Assembly (NCBI RefSeq): GCF_018603905.1
Contig: NZ_JAHFZZ010000032.1
Span: 50,665 to 114,664, forward strand
Direction: 5' to 3'
Length of the DNA stretch: 64,000 nt
Source: Nonomuraea sp. NEAU-A123
GTDB lineage: Bacteria > Actinomycetota > Actinomycetes > Streptosporangiales > Streptosporangiaceae
Every line of letters starts with the position of its first letter. Position 1 is the stretch's first letter. Under the pieces are notes generated by a model. It ran no database searches and was not told the origin of the DNA. It saw only the letters and a list, made by a program, of their open reading frames with translations. Position numbers and translations under genes: made by a program. Positions 1 through 8,477 of this stretch are shown in pieces.

Positions 1-378
1 GTCGGCGGTGCGCACCATCCGGTGGTGGTACCAGCCACCACCCTGGATCAGCCCCTTGCTGTCGGCGGAGACCAGCTCGCGCGAGGGAGCGAGGGTGTCG
101 GCGAACGCCGCGCTCACGCGGGCTTCGCCGCTCTCGAAGACGATCCTGATGGCGCCGATCAGGTGCAGCCGGCCGGGCCAGCCGGACAGGACGTCGGCGA
201 GCCAGGTCTTGATCTCGGCACGCGTGCCGCGGATGCCGCCCGCCGCGGTGTAGTCGATCACCGCGTCAGGGGTGAACACCTCGTCGAGCAGGTCCCAGTC
301 GCCCGAGTCGACGGCGCGGGCGTACCGGGCCAGCACGTCGGCGATCTGGAGGCGGTCGGCGATCTCACGGTCGTCCAT
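1..378 (-). CDS. SnoaL-like (NTF2-fold) protein, 3' end outside window
   Basis: The reading frame starts at an ATG on the minus strand and runs uninterrupted off the left edge, giving 126 codons. The N-terminus (DREIADRLQIADVLARYARA, then VDSGDWDLLDEVFTPDAVIDY) is the standard opening of the SnoaL-like/ketosteroid-isomerase superfamily: a helix pair followed by the D-W-D...F-x-P-D-A motif, and GWYHHRMVRT near the edge fits the last strands. Proteins of this family form small alpha+beta cones that act as cyclases, dehydratases or binding proteins. No substrate can be assigned. Family call is from recognisable motifs; the exact role is unknown. Confidence 0.85.
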   Translation of the reverse strand, partial: MDDREIADRLQIADVLARYARAVDSGDWDLLDEVFTPDAVIDYTAAGGIRGTRAEIKTWLADVLSGWPGRLHLIGAIRIVFESGEARVSAAFADTLAPSRELVSADSKGLIQGGGWYHHRMVRTAD

Positions 379-419
379 ACCGTGATCAAACCAAACGCTT
401 GCTCAGAGCGCCAGCCGGT

Positions 420-812
420 TCAGTGAGCGTGGGCGTGGGTGTACTCGTCGCGCCGCCGCAGCATCGCCAGCAGCATGAGCGGGAACATCGCCACGTGCGC
501 GGCCATCATCAGCCCCATCCCGTCGATGACCCCCATCCAGAGCAGCGGGAACAGCGGCAGGACGGGGACGAACATGGCGGCGCACATCTCCAGCGTGCCG
601 GCCCACCCGTGCCCGCGGAAGCGCATCCAGACGGCCATGCCGACGGACATGTCGAAGGCCATGACCAGGTAGGCGAGCTCGGGATCCCGCTCGTACGACG
701 GACTGACCCCGACGGCGTCCAGCAGGAAGCCGAGCGCGAACATCCCGACGAACATCGCGATGACCATTTCCACGTAGTGCCCGGCGAATCGGCCCCATGA
801 TCTCTGCGTCAT
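420..812 (-). CDS. small four-helix integral membrane protein
   Basis: A 130-residue protein starting MTQRSWGRFAGHYVEMVIAM. Four hydrophobic segments are visible, around residues 12-34, 46-62, 74-98 and 100-118, rich in Met, and it ends in a His-rich tail (YTHAHAH). A longer frame begins at 899 but the extra 29 residues are polar and unlike the rest, so the inner ATG at 812 is preferred although no strong ribosome binding site precedes it. I do not recognise a named family. Met-rich helices and a terminal His cluster could suggest metal contact, but that is only a guess. Confidence 0.6.
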   Translation of the reverse strand: MTQRSWGRFAGHYVEMVIAMFVGMFALGFLLDAVGVSPSYERDPELAYLVMAFDMSVGMAVWMRFRGHGWAGTLEMCAAMFVPVLPLFPLLWMGVIDGMGLMMAAHVAMFPLMLLAMLRRRDEYTHAHAH

Positions 813-910
813 GCGGCAACTGTGCCGGTTCTCCGCATCCACCGGCAAAGGAGGGAAATCAGTAGGTCTGAAATCTTGGGATCCTGGTCCGTCCCCCATA
901 GGGTCTGGCC

Positions 911-1873
911 ATGACCGTACGGCGGATGGTCGTCATCGGCTATGAGGCGGCGTCACTGCTCGACATCGCCTGCGTCACCAGCACTCTGGAGACGGCGAAC
1001 GACCACGCCGGCCTCCCCCTCTACGAAGTCCGGCTGGCCACGCCCGGCGGCAACCCCATCACCTGCGGCACCGGCCTGGTCGTGCAGGGCCAGGAGGTCC
1101 TCGAACGCGTCACCGGGCCGCTCGACACGATCATCGTCACCGGCGGCATCGGCCACCTGGACGCGGCGGAGAACCGGCTGATCCTGGCGCACGTCCGCCG
1201 CCTCGCGCGCGAGAGCCGCCGCGTCTCGTCGGTGTGCACGGGAGCCGGCGTCCTGGCCGCGGCGGGCCTGCTGGACGGCCGGCGCGTGACCACGCACTGG
1301 GAGTGGGCCTACGACCTCTCCGTCCGGTACCCCGCGGTCACGTTCGATCCCGGCCCCATCTTCATCCGCGACGGGCACGTCCGCACGGCGGCCGGTGTCA
1401 CCAGCGCCCTCGACCTCATGCTGGCCTTCATCGAGGAGGACAGCGGCGCCGAGCTCGCCAGGAAGGTCGCCCGCAGCCTGGTGACCTACCTGCAACGGCC
1501 CGGCAACCAGGCGCAGATGAGCATCTTCACCGTCGCGCCGCCGTACACCGACAGGCTGGTCAGGCAGGTGGCCGACTACGTCACCGGCCATCTGGACGCC
1601 GACCTGGCCACCGCCACACTGGCGGCCGGCGCCGGCGTGAGCGAGCGGCACCTGACCCGGCTGTTCCTCAAGAGTTTGGGACTGACCCCCGGCCGGTACG
1701 TCCGGCAGGCCCGCACGGAGGCGGCCGCCCACCTGCTGGCCTCGACCTCCCTGCCCATGGCCGGCGTGGCCGCCCGCTGCGGCTTCGGCACGGCCGAGAC
1801 GTTGCGGCAGGCGTTCGTCGACCGCTACGGGATCCCGCCGTCGCGCTACCGGCTGACGCAGCGATCGGCCTGA
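911..1873 (+). CDS. GlxA-family transcriptional regulator (DJ-1/PfpI-like plus AraC HTH)
   Basis: A 320-residue two-domain regulator. Residues about 4-175 form a class I glutamine amidotransferase/DJ-1-like domain with the nucleophile-elbow segment SVCTGAGVLAAAGLLDG; residues about 215-315 form an AraC-type double helix-turn-helix (VSERHLTRLF, then MAGVAARCGFGTAETLRQAF and RYGIPPSRYR). Family length is typical. Such proteins sense an unknown small molecule through the N-terminal domain and activate neighbouring genes. It stands divergent from the small membrane protein at 420-812 and converges directly on the next gene, so the membrane protein is the nearest candidate target (inference). Confidence 0.9.
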   Translation: MTVRRMVVIGYEAASLLDIACVTSTLETANDHAGLPLYEVRLATPGGNPITCGTGLVVQGQEVLERVTGPLDTIIVTGGIGHLDAAENRLILAHVRRLARESRRVSSVCTGAGVLAAAGLLDGRRVTTHWEWAYDLSVRYPAVTFDPGPIFIRDGHVRTAAGVTSALDLMLAFIEEDSGAELARKVARSLVTYLQRPGNQAQMSIFTVAPPYTDRLVRQVADYVTGHLDADLATATLAAGAGVSERHLTRLFLKSLGLTPGRYVRQARTEAAAHLLASTSLPMAGVAARCGFGTAETLRQAFVDRYGIPPSRYRLTQRSA

Positions 1874-2527
1874 CTACTCCTCCGGCTTGAACGAGAAGCT
1901 GCTCGGCGGGGTGAAGGACGGGTCCGGCACGCCGTACACGAGTGAGATCTGCTCGTGCGCCTTGATCACGATGGACGCCGGGTCGCCGGTGAACGGCTTG
2001 CCGTCGACCTGGGTCGTGAGGACCTTGCCGTTGCCGGTCCGCAGCGCGCCGAGCTGGTTCGGCGAGAGGGTGACGCCCCATTGCTCGAAGATCTGGCCGA
2101 GGGTGTAGGTCTCACCCTTGGCGCGCGACTCGACGTGGATCACCCCACGGGCGTCATGGGTGTGTACGGGGGTCATGTCCTCCCCGTCGATCCCGATGTT
2201 GGCCGGGACCTCCACCGCCTTGCCGTCGACGAAGACGCTCAAGTGGGCGTGGTAGTGCTCGGCCGTGCCCATCGGCCCGGCGGTGAGACCGGCGGCCTTC
2301 ATCCCGGGGGCCGGGTCGTCGGGGACGGACCAGGGCGGCGTCCCGCCGTACGGCTCGGCGGGCTTGGCCGAGACGGTCTGGAAGATGCCGTACCCGGCCG
2401 CGGCCAGGGCGACGAGCACGACGGCCGAGCCGGCCCCCGCGGTCAGCCACCGGCGGCGGGCCGGCTCGGCGATGACCGGCGGCTCGTCGAGGCGTTGCGG
2501 GGATTCCGGAGTCTCAATCGTGGACAT
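1874..2527 (-). CDS. membrane-anchored conserved protein, unknown function
   Basis: A 217-residue protein: cytoplasmic proline/glutamate-rich start, one transmembrane segment at about 27-50 (LTAGAGSAVVLVALAAAGYG), then an extracytoplasmic domain. That domain carries EHYHAHLSVFVDGKAVEVP and a THDARGVIHVES segment, an HxHxH plus THD arrangement seen in a conserved but uncharacterised actinobacterial family. The ATG at 2527 is chosen because an AGGAG lies six bases upstream; the GTG at 2533 abuts it. The stop codon directly adjoins that of the convergent GlxA-type gene. Clustered histidines could bind a metal; not shown. Confidence 0.75.
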   Translation of the reverse strand: MSTIETPESPQRLDEPPVIAEPARRRWLTAGAGSAVVLVALAAAGYGIFQTVSAKPAEPYGGTPPWSVPDDPAPGMKAAGLTAGPMGTAEHYHAHLSVFVDGKAVEVPANIGIDGEDMTPVHTHDARGVIHVESRAKGETYTLGQIFEQWGVTLSPNQLGALRTGNGKVLTTQVDGKPFTGDPASIVIKAHEQISLVYGVPDPSFTPPSSFSFKPEE

Positions 2528-2739
2528 AGGCACTCCTGGGCAACATTCGGCTTTCCGCTCATCATCGGGGAAATGCCGTCAGCGACGACGCCCGCGCCAC
2601 AGGCCGGAAGTGGCCGTGTTTTACGGCCAACGGAGCTACCTGGATTCACTCCCGGAAATCGCCACGAACTTATGTCCGGTGGACCTCGAATACCGGACGA
2701 ATCACCGGGTAAACGCTCGGTGAAGACAAGGAGTGCGCG

Positions 2740-3009
2740 GTGACTGCGACGCACGAGATGGTCATGGTCGGGGTCTCCGACTCAGGGACCGAAGAATGGC
2801 TGTGCCCCGAATGCGGCAGGCGAACGCTGATGCGCTGGCAGCCCGACTACGAGAAGGTCGTCCTCGACGTCGGCGATGAGCTCGCCACCCACTTCGGCGG
2901 CAGAGGCGGCGCCCGCATGCCCACCGGGAAGGTCAACCCGGAGATCCAGGAGCGCGACGTCGAGTGGCTGCGCAGGCACGGCATCGACTGGCACGGGCAA
3001 CCCTCCTGA
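2740..3009 (+). CDS. small Cys-pair protein, unknown function
   Basis: An 89-residue protein starting at GTG with AAGGAG six bases upstream. The sequence begins with an LCPECGRR motif at about residues 21-28, one CxxC knuckle that looks like half a zinc ribbon, followed by RWQPDYEKVVLDVGDELATH and a charged C-terminus ending HGIDWHGQPS. Only one Cys pair is present, so a stable zinc site would need histidines or a dimer. I do not recognise a named family; it resembles short hypothetical proteins common in this group of organisms. Confidence 0.7.
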   Translation: MTATHEMVMVGVSDSGTEEWLCPECGRRTLMRWQPDYEKVVLDVGDELATHFGGRGGARMPTGKVNPEIQERDVEWLRRHGIDWHGQPS

Positions 3010-3246
3010 CCGTCGCCCGGCCTCAGCGGGCCGGCGGCGGCGCGCGCGGCCATGGCCACGTCGTCTTAAATAGACCTCTAATTCACCAAAAAGGCCACAA
3101 AGAGCAGTCCAGGTCAGCCCGTTGGCCTGGGCTCGTCGTTCGAGCCGCCCATGCCGGCTTCAACGACCGCGAGAGCGGCGAGAACCAGGTGCGACAACGG
3201 GTCGACGACATCAGAGGGCCACACGGCCCCTCGGGGAGGCAAGCGG

Positions 3247-3972
3247 ATGCCGGTCAAGGTCACGGTCTGGAGCGAGAACTACCACGAGCCACGCGAGGAG
3301 GACGTACGCCTGCGCTACCCGGACGGCATCCACGGCGCGATCGCCGCCGGCCTGACCGAGCGGCTCGGCGACCGCGTACGGGTGCGCACCGCGATCCTGG
3401 AGGACCCCGAGCACGGGCTGTCGGAGAAGGACCTCGCCGAGACCGACGTGCTCACCTGGTGGGGGCACATGGCCCATGAGGAGGTGTCCGACGAGGTCGT
3501 GGAGCGGGTGCATCAGCGCGTGCTCGCCGGGATGGGCCTGCTGGTGCTGCACTCGGGCCACTACTCGAAGATCTTCCGCAAGCTGATGGGCACCACCTGT
3601 TCGCTCACCTGGCGCGACGCGGCCGAGCGCGAGCTGGTCTGGACGGTCGCCCCCAGCCACCCCATCGCCGAGGGCGTGCCGCGCCCGCTGGTCATCGGCG
3701 AGCAGGAGACGTACGGCGAGCCGTTCGGCATCCCCGACCCCGACGAGCTGGTCTTCGTCAGCAACTTCAGCGGCGGCGAGGTGTTCCGCAGCGGCTGCTG
3801 CTACCGCCGTGGCCTGGGCCGGATCTTCTACTTCAGCCCCGGCGACCAGGGGCATCCGGTCTACCACCACCCCGACGTACGGCGCGTGCTGGCCAACGCG
3901 GTGCTGTGGGCCGCCCCCGCGTCCGGCGTCGGCGAGCCCCTGCGGAACGCGCACACCCCCATCACCTGGTAG
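3247..3972 (+). CDS. ThuA-domain protein (trehalose-utilisation type)
   Basis: A 241-residue ThuA-like protein, class I glutamine-amidotransferase-like fold. Recognisable stretches are VTVWSENYHE at the start, DVLTWWGHMAHEEV, LLVLHSGHYSKIFRKLMGT and GRIFYFSPGDQGHPVYHHPDV. The ATG at 3247 follows GGGGAGG and fits the family start; an in-frame ATG at 3151 would add 32 low-complexity residues. The Gfo/Idh/MocA dehydrogenase starts seven bases after the stop, with its ribosome binding site overlapping the stop, so the two form an operon. ThuA proteins usually accompany sugar or inositol oxidoreductases; the reaction is not established. The 237 bases upstream show no convincing gene. Confidence 0.9.
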   Translation: MPVKVTVWSENYHEPREEDVRLRYPDGIHGAIAAGLTERLGDRVRVRTAILEDPEHGLSEKDLAETDVLTWWGHMAHEEVSDEVVERVHQRVLAGMGLLVLHSGHYSKIFRKLMGTTCSLTWRDAAERELVWTVAPSHPIAEGVPRPLVIGEQETYGEPFGIPDPDELVFVSNFSGGEVFRSGCCYRRGLGRIFYFSPGDQGHPVYHHPDVRRVLANAVLWAAPASGVGEPLRNAHTPITW

Positions 3973-3979
3973 GAGCCGC

Positions 3980-5020
3980 ATGACCTTCATCACCCTCGAC
4001 GAGGACCGTCCGCTGCGGGCCGTGGTGGTCGGCGCCGGGTTCATCGGCGGCCAGTGGGCGCCGGAGCTGCTGGCCCATCCCGGCACCGAGCTGGTGGGCT
4101 GGGTGGACGTGGCCGAGGAGCGCGCCCGCGCCGCCGCCGCGACCCTCGGCCTGGACGGGCTGCCCGTCAGCGCCTCGCTCACCGCCGTGCTCGACGGCGA
4201 GGAGCCCGACTTCATCGTCAACTGCACCGTCCCCGAGGCTCATCGCGAGGTCACCGTCACCGCCCTGGAGCGCGGGGTGTCGGTGCTCAGCGAGAAGCCG
4301 ATGTCGATCACACTGGACGAGGCGCGCACCATGGTGAGCGCGGCGGACCGGGCGCGGCGGCTGTTCGCGGTCAACCAGAACCGCCGCTTCCAGCCGAACC
4401 TGGTGGCCTTCCGCCGGACGGTGGCCGAGCTCGGGCCGCTCGGGCTGCTGACCTCGGAGTTCTTCATGCCGTACGAGGGGCCGCCGTTCCTTTCCGCGCT
4501 GGAGCACCCCCTGTTACAGGACATGGCGATCCACCTGTTCGACGCGGCCCGCGCGGTGTCGGGGGCCGATCCGGTCAGTGCCTACTGCGAGTCGTTCCAG
4601 TCGCCGTGGACCTGGTATTCCGGCGCCTGCTCCGCCACGGCGATCTTCGAGATGACCGGCGGGCTGCGCTACACGTTCACGGGGAGCTGGTCCGCGCCCG
4701 GCCAGGCGACGTCCTGGACCGGAAGCTGGCGAGCCGCCGGAGCGCACGGCACGGCACGCTGGGACGGCGAGGGCCGGCCGACGGTGGAGACGGTCAAGGG
4801 GCACAAGGCACGCCGGCACCCGCCCGAGCCGGACCGATACCCGGGGCGGGCCCGGTTCAGCGGGCTGGCGGAGGGGCTGGAGGAGTTCCTGACCGGGCTG
4901 CGCACCGGGCGGGCGCCGCAGGGCGAGTGCCACGACAACATCCGGAGCCTGGCCATGGTGACGGCCGCCCTGGAGTCGGCCCGTACGGGGACCAGGGTGC
5001 CGGTGGTGTTCGACGTCTGA
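3980..5020 (+). CDS. Gfo/Idh/MocA-family sugar oxidoreductase
   Basis: A 346-residue NAD(P)-dependent dehydrogenase. The Rossmann motif is VVVGAGFIGGQWAPELL near residues 17-33; ELVGWVDV follows; EKPMSITLDEA is the conserved E-K-P segment that carries the catalytic lysine. The C-terminal alpha/beta domain has the helix LQDMAIHLFDAARAV with the usual catalytic-region D...H pair. The start ATG has AGGAG overlapping the previous stop codon. It is paired with a ThuA protein, suggesting oxidation of a sugar, cyclitol or derivative. The specific substrate cannot be read from the sequence. Confidence 0.9.
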   Translation: MTFITLDEDRPLRAVVVGAGFIGGQWAPELLAHPGTELVGWVDVAEERARAAAATLGLDGLPVSASLTAVLDGEEPDFIVNCTVPEAHREVTVTALERGVSVLSEKPMSITLDEARTMVSAADRARRLFAVNQNRRFQPNLVAFRRTVAELGPLGLLTSEFFMPYEGPPFLSALEHPLLQDMAIHLFDAARAVSGADPVSAYCESFQSPWTWYSGACSATAIFEMTGGLRYTFTGSWSAPGQATSWTGSWRAAGAHGTARWDGEGRPTVETVKGHKARRHPPEPDRYPGRARFSGLAEGLEEFLTGLRTGRAPQGECHDNIRSLAMVTAALESARTGTRVPVVFDV

Positions 5021-5038
5021 AGGGTTTGTAGCGCTTGG

Positions 5039-6685
5039 TCAGGTCCGTGACAGCGGGTTGGGGAACCGGGCCCAGCGGTCGCCCCCGGGGCCGCCGTCGA
5101 GCTGCATCAGCGTGTGCGCCTTGACGGGGAGCTCCGCCCCGAACAGCGCCGCCCGGTCGGCGCGGATGTCGGCGGTGGCGGGCAGGTCGTCGAACACCTG
5201 GACGGCCGCCGCCCTCACTGCCGCCCACAGCCGCGCCTCCACTTCCCGGTCGCCCTGGCCGAGGGCGGAGACGAGGCTGCTGAACGTGGTGCCGACCAGC
5301 GAGCCGAACAGCTTGGCGTGCAGTTCGTCCGGATCGTCGGTGATGAGCCGCGGGCTCAGCGGTGGCGGCGTCAGGCCGTTGCGGCGCAGGCGCGCGGGGC
5401 TGACCCGGATGTCGGCCAGGTCCCGGTAGACCAGGCGCAGCGGGCGGCCGCGGCGGTCCAGGACGACCAGCAGGTTCTGCCCGTGCGCCTCCAGCGTCAC
5501 GCCGTACGCCAGCAGCCGCAGCCCCGCTCCCCATGCCAGCCGGGCGAACTCCGCCAACCACTCCAGCCCGGCGGTCGGCAGAGCGCCGATCAGGGGCGGA
5601 CCACCGTTCGGGGGCCGGACGATGAGGGCCGCCACGGGGAGCACGGTCTCGCCGGCGCCCGCGTACTCCGACGGCGACTCGCGCACCAGGACCGCCAGGT
5701 CGGCGCTCGGCTCGCCGTTCACCACCGCGCAGGCCGCGGCCAGGTTGCGGGTGATCCGCAGCCCCCCGTCCAGCCGCCGCGCCAGGTCCACCAGCATGGC
5801 CGAGAGCGGCGCGCTGTCCCGTATCGAGCCCGGCGAGATGTCGCGCACGTTGGACGTCATCCGCGTGGAGAACGCCGTCTTGAGATGCGGCCCGCCGCCG
5901 ACGGGCGCGAGCGTGCGTACGCAGATCAGCGGCCGGGCCGGGATCCCACCCGCCACCAACGGCCGCAGCCCGAGCTCCCGCAGCACATGCCGGCTCTGCC
6001 ACGGGTGGGCGGGCAGCAGCAGCCGGTCGATGTCGCGCAGCCAGTCGGGCCACACCCCGACGACCACGCACCGCGACACCGGCACCGCTATCAGGTCCAG
6101 ATCGACCACGGGCCGGTGCTCGGGCATGTACGCCAACTGCTCCGCCACCGACACGCCGGGCCGGTTACGGCAGCACGGATGGTACGGATGCCCGTCCACC
6201 ACACTCTGCTCGAACCACTCCAGCGACCGCTCATCCGGCCCCGCCCCCGCTCCCGCCCCCGCTCCCGTCCCCGCTCCGGCGCGGGCGAGGGCCAGCGAGG
6301 CGACACTGCGCTCCAGGTCGGCGCCGAAGCGCACCGCCCCGGGCAGGCCGAGCGCCGCCACCAGCTCGCCCGGCCGCGTGTACGCCCGCCCGTCCAGCAG
6401 CACCCCCGAGTCCTCGCCCACCTCCAGGTCGTAGGGCAGCCGGCGAGGCCCGGTGAGCAGCCGCCCGTCGGACAACCGGATCCGCCCCAGCGCGGACTCC
6501 CGACCGGCCAGCCCGGGCACCGGCTCGTACAGCAGCCCCCGCCAGAGCAGCCCGAGCACGGTGGATCGCGCCCCCGGCAGCGCCTCGGCGTAGGCGGCGG
6601 CCAGCCCGGGCCGGATCCGCGCCAGCTCTGCGGCAAATTCCGCTTCTGTCCGACCTTGGGGGGGATCCTCCAAATCAATACTCAT
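5039..6685 (-). CDS. IucA/IucC-family (NIS) synthetase A, flanking lasso locus
   Basis: A 548-residue member of the IucA/IucC superfamily, ATP-dependent ligases that join a carboxylate (often citrate) to an amine or alcohol in NRPS-independent siderophore synthesis. Diagnostic motifs are VDGHPYHPCCRNRPG, LLPAHPWQSRH, KTAFSTRMTSNVRDI and LEAHGQNLLVVLD. Length is slightly short of the usual 580-620. It is divergent from a second family member starting 54 bases away. No amine monooxygenase, decarboxylase or siderophore exporter/receptor is nearby, so it is not part of a standard siderophore operon. No clear Shine-Dalgarno precedes the ATG. Confidence 0.88.
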   Translation of the reverse strand: MSIDLEDPPQGRTEAEFAAELARIRPGLAAAYAEALPGARSTVLGLLWRGLLYEPVPGLAGRESALGRIRLSDGRLLTGPRRLPYDLEVGEDSGVLLDGRAYTRPGELVAALGLPGAVRFGADLERSVASLALARAGAGTGAGAGAGAGPDERSLEWFEQSVVDGHPYHPCCRNRPGVSVAEQLAYMPEHRPVVDLDLIAVPVSRCVVVGVWPDWLRDIDRLLLPAHPWQSRHVLRELGLRPLVAGGIPARPLICVRTLAPVGGGPHLKTAFSTRMTSNVRDISPGSIRDSAPLSAMLVDLARRLDGGLRITRNLAAACAVVNGEPSADLAVLVRESPSEYAGAGETVLPVAALIVRPPNGGPPLIGALPTAGLEWLAEFARLAWGAGLRLLAYGVTLEAHGQNLLVVLDRRGRPLRLVYRDLADIRVSPARLRRNGLTPPPLSPRLITDDPDELHAKLFGSLVGTTFSSLVSALGQGDREVEARLWAAVRAAAVQVFDDLPATADIRADRAALFGAELPVKAHTLMQLDGGPGGDRWARFPNPLSRT

Positions 6686-6688
6686 AAC

Positions 6689-6700
6689 GGGTAGTTACCC
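6689..6700. promoter_or_regulatory. 12-bp perfect inverted repeat between divergent NIS synthetases
   Basis: GGGTAGTTACCC (arms GGGTA/TACCC, 2-base centre) lies in the 54-base gap between the two divergent IucA/IucC genes. It is a plausible shared operator. It does not resemble the TTAGGTTAGGCTAACCTAA iron box of DmdR/IdeR regulators, so iron control is not supported by sequence. Confidence 0.4.
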
Positions 6701-6739
6701 CGTGTATGGTCGCCGATACGAGTGGTGAGGGGGCCTGCG

Positions 6740-8395
6740 ATGACACGCCATCCCGAGGGACCGGACGCGGCGCAGGCGACCCTACGGTCCGGCCCGGACG
6801 GCGACCGCGCCGACGCTCTCACGGTGACGGCTCTCCTCAACTGCCTGATCCGCGAAGTGGCCAGGCCCGAGAGCGGCCAGGACGACGGCCACCGGATCTA
6901 CCGCTTGCCGACGACCGGCCACCTGCTGCGGGTACGCGCTGGACGCTACCCCGGGCACCCCGCCCTGTACACAGCCGGCGGCTGGCTCCCCCTGTCCCTG
7001 GACCTCCTGGTGGCACTGACCGCCGAGGAGCTGACGGCGTACACCGGCGTCTCCAACGGCACCCTCGCCGGCGAGATCCGCCACAGCAGGGACGTCGTCG
7101 CCACCCTGCTGGCCACCCGAACGCCGGCGGCGACCCCCGCACCGTTCCCGCCCACCGCGACCGCCCAGGCCTCGCCCACCGAGCTGTTCCTGCGGTCCGA
7201 GCAGGCCCTGGTCGCCGGGCACCGCTACCACCCGGCGCCCAAGGCCCGGGGCGGGCTCGGCCCGGACTCCTGGCTCCCTTACGCGCCCGAGGCCCGCGCC
7301 CGCTTCCCGCTGGCCCTGCTCGGCGTGCCGCCCGAGGCCGTACTGGAGGAGGGCGACCCCACCGCGCTGGACGGGCTCGGCCCGCCGCCGCCCGAGGGCG
7401 GCCTCCTGCTGCCCGCCCACCCCTGGCAACTGGAGCTGCTCGGCGGCCCGCCCGCCCTGCGCGACGGGCGGCTGCGGTACCTGGGCGAGACCACCACCGT
7501 GGCCGTGCCGACCTCATCGCTGCGCACGGTGTACCTGCCGGACGCGGACCTGTTCTGCAAGTTCAGCCTCGACGTCCGGATCACCAACGACGTCCGCCGC
7601 CTCTGGTCCCGCGACCTGCGCCGGCTGACCGCCGTCGACGGCCTGCTGCGCGCGGTCTTCGACGACCTGCCCGCGCACCTGCCGAGACCGTCCGTACTGT
7701 CCGACCGGGGTTACCGCACCGTGGACCTCGGCGACGGCGGCGAGGCGCTGGCGGTGATCGTCCGCGACGGCCTGGGAGCGCACCTGCGGCCCGGCCTGAC
7801 GGCGCTGCTGGCGGCGGGGATCGGCGAGGGCTTCCCCGCCAACCCGCTCGACGGCCTCGACGAGGACCGCGCCCTCACCTGGTGGCAGCGCTACCTCGAG
7901 CACGTCGTACCGCCGGTCCTGCACGCGTACCTGCACCACGGCGTGGTCCTGGAGTGCCACCTGCAGAACGTGCTCATCGGCGTGGACGCCGCCGGCACCC
8001 CGGCGCAGGCGATCTTCCGCGACCACGAGGGCGTCAAGCTGGTCACCGACCGGCACCCCGCCGTCCCGGGCGTCGGCGCCGCCTATGGCTGGGAGCGGCT
8101 GGTCTCCTGCCTGGTGACCAACAATCTGTGGGAGATCGCTGGGGCGATCGAGGAGCGCCACGCCGGCCTCGGCGGCGAGCTGTGGGCGCGGGCCAGAGAC
8201 CTGCTGGCCGGGTACGCGGGCGACCATGTGCGGATCCGCGCCCTGCTGGCGGCCTCCCACGTGCCCGCCAAGGCCAACCTGCTGCTGCGCTGGCTCGGCG
8301 CCGACGGCGGGGAGATGCGCTGCGTGCCCGTCCCCAATCCGCTGCTACCAGTAGCGGACCGGCACAGAAACCGTGACTATGGTCATCGCTATTAG
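6740..8395 (+). CDS. IucA/IucC-family (NIS) synthetase B, upstream of lasso precursor
   Basis: A 551-residue IucA/IucC-superfamily protein. Motifs: VAGHRYHPAPKARGGLG, LLPAHPWQLELL, CKFSLDVRITNDVRRLW, and LECHLQNVLIGVD followed by AIFRDHEGVKLV. The ATG at 6740 has GAGGGGG at good spacing; GTG codons at 6722 and 6725 are alternatives. It reads in the same direction as the lasso precursor, which begins 82 bases after its stop, so co-transcription is likely. The motifs expected for ATP and carboxylate binding are present, so it looks active. Whether it serves a siderophore or modifies the lasso peptide is not known. Confidence 0.88.
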   Translation: MTRHPEGPDAAQATLRSGPDGDRADALTVTALLNCLIREVARPESGQDDGHRIYRLPTTGHLLRVRAGRYPGHPALYTAGGWLPLSLDLLVALTAEELTAYTGVSNGTLAGEIRHSRDVVATLLATRTPAATPAPFPPTATAQASPTELFLRSEQALVAGHRYHPAPKARGGLGPDSWLPYAPEARARFPLALLGVPPEAVLEEGDPTALDGLGPPPPEGGLLLPAHPWQLELLGGPPALRDGRLRYLGETTTVAVPTSSLRTVYLPDADLFCKFSLDVRITNDVRRLWSRDLRRLTAVDGLLRAVFDDLPAHLPRPSVLSDRGYRTVDLGDGGEALAVIVRDGLGAHLRPGLTALLAAGIGEGFPANPLDGLDEDRALTWWQRYLEHVVPPVLHAYLHHGVVLECHLQNVLIGVDAAGTPAQAIFRDHEGVKLVTDRHPAVPGVGAAYGWERLVSCLVTNNLWEIAGAIEERHAGLGGELWARARDLLAGYAGDHVRIRALLAASHVPAKANLLLRWLGADGGEMRCVPVPNPLLPVADRHRNRDYGHRY

Positions 8396-8405
8396 TAACC
8401 GAATA

Positions 8406-8420
8406 GCTACTGTCAGTAGC
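8406..8420. promoter_or_regulatory. inverted repeat upstream of lasso precursor
   Basis: GCTACTGTCAGTAGC (7-base arms, 1-base centre) lies 57 bases before the precursor ATG. A shorter related palindrome, GCTACCAGTAGC, lies at 8344-8355 inside the 3' end of the preceding synthetase gene. The recurring GCTAC/GTAGC half-sites suggest a regulator-binding site, though an RNA hairpin or attenuator for the precursor transcript is equally possible. Confidence 0.45.
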
Positions 8421-8477
8421 GATGCCGGATAGGTAGACAGGTCGTGTCCGGCCATCATCTCTGAAAGGAGAAGGGTC

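Noticed and set aside
22..426. Plus-strand open frames over the first 400 bases
   Set aside because: They are antisense to a clear SnoaL-like protein on the minus strand, and their translations are Gly/Arg/Ala-rich shadow sequence.
3010..3246. A tRNA or attachment site upstream of the ThuA gene
   Set aside because: A T-loop-like CGTTCGAGCC occurs, but no cloverleaf arms or CCA end can be fitted, and no integrase is nearby.
5039..8395. A classical siderophore operon
   Set aside because: No monooxygenase, decarboxylase, acyltransferase, exporter or siderophore-binding protein adjoins the two synthetases, and no iron box was found.
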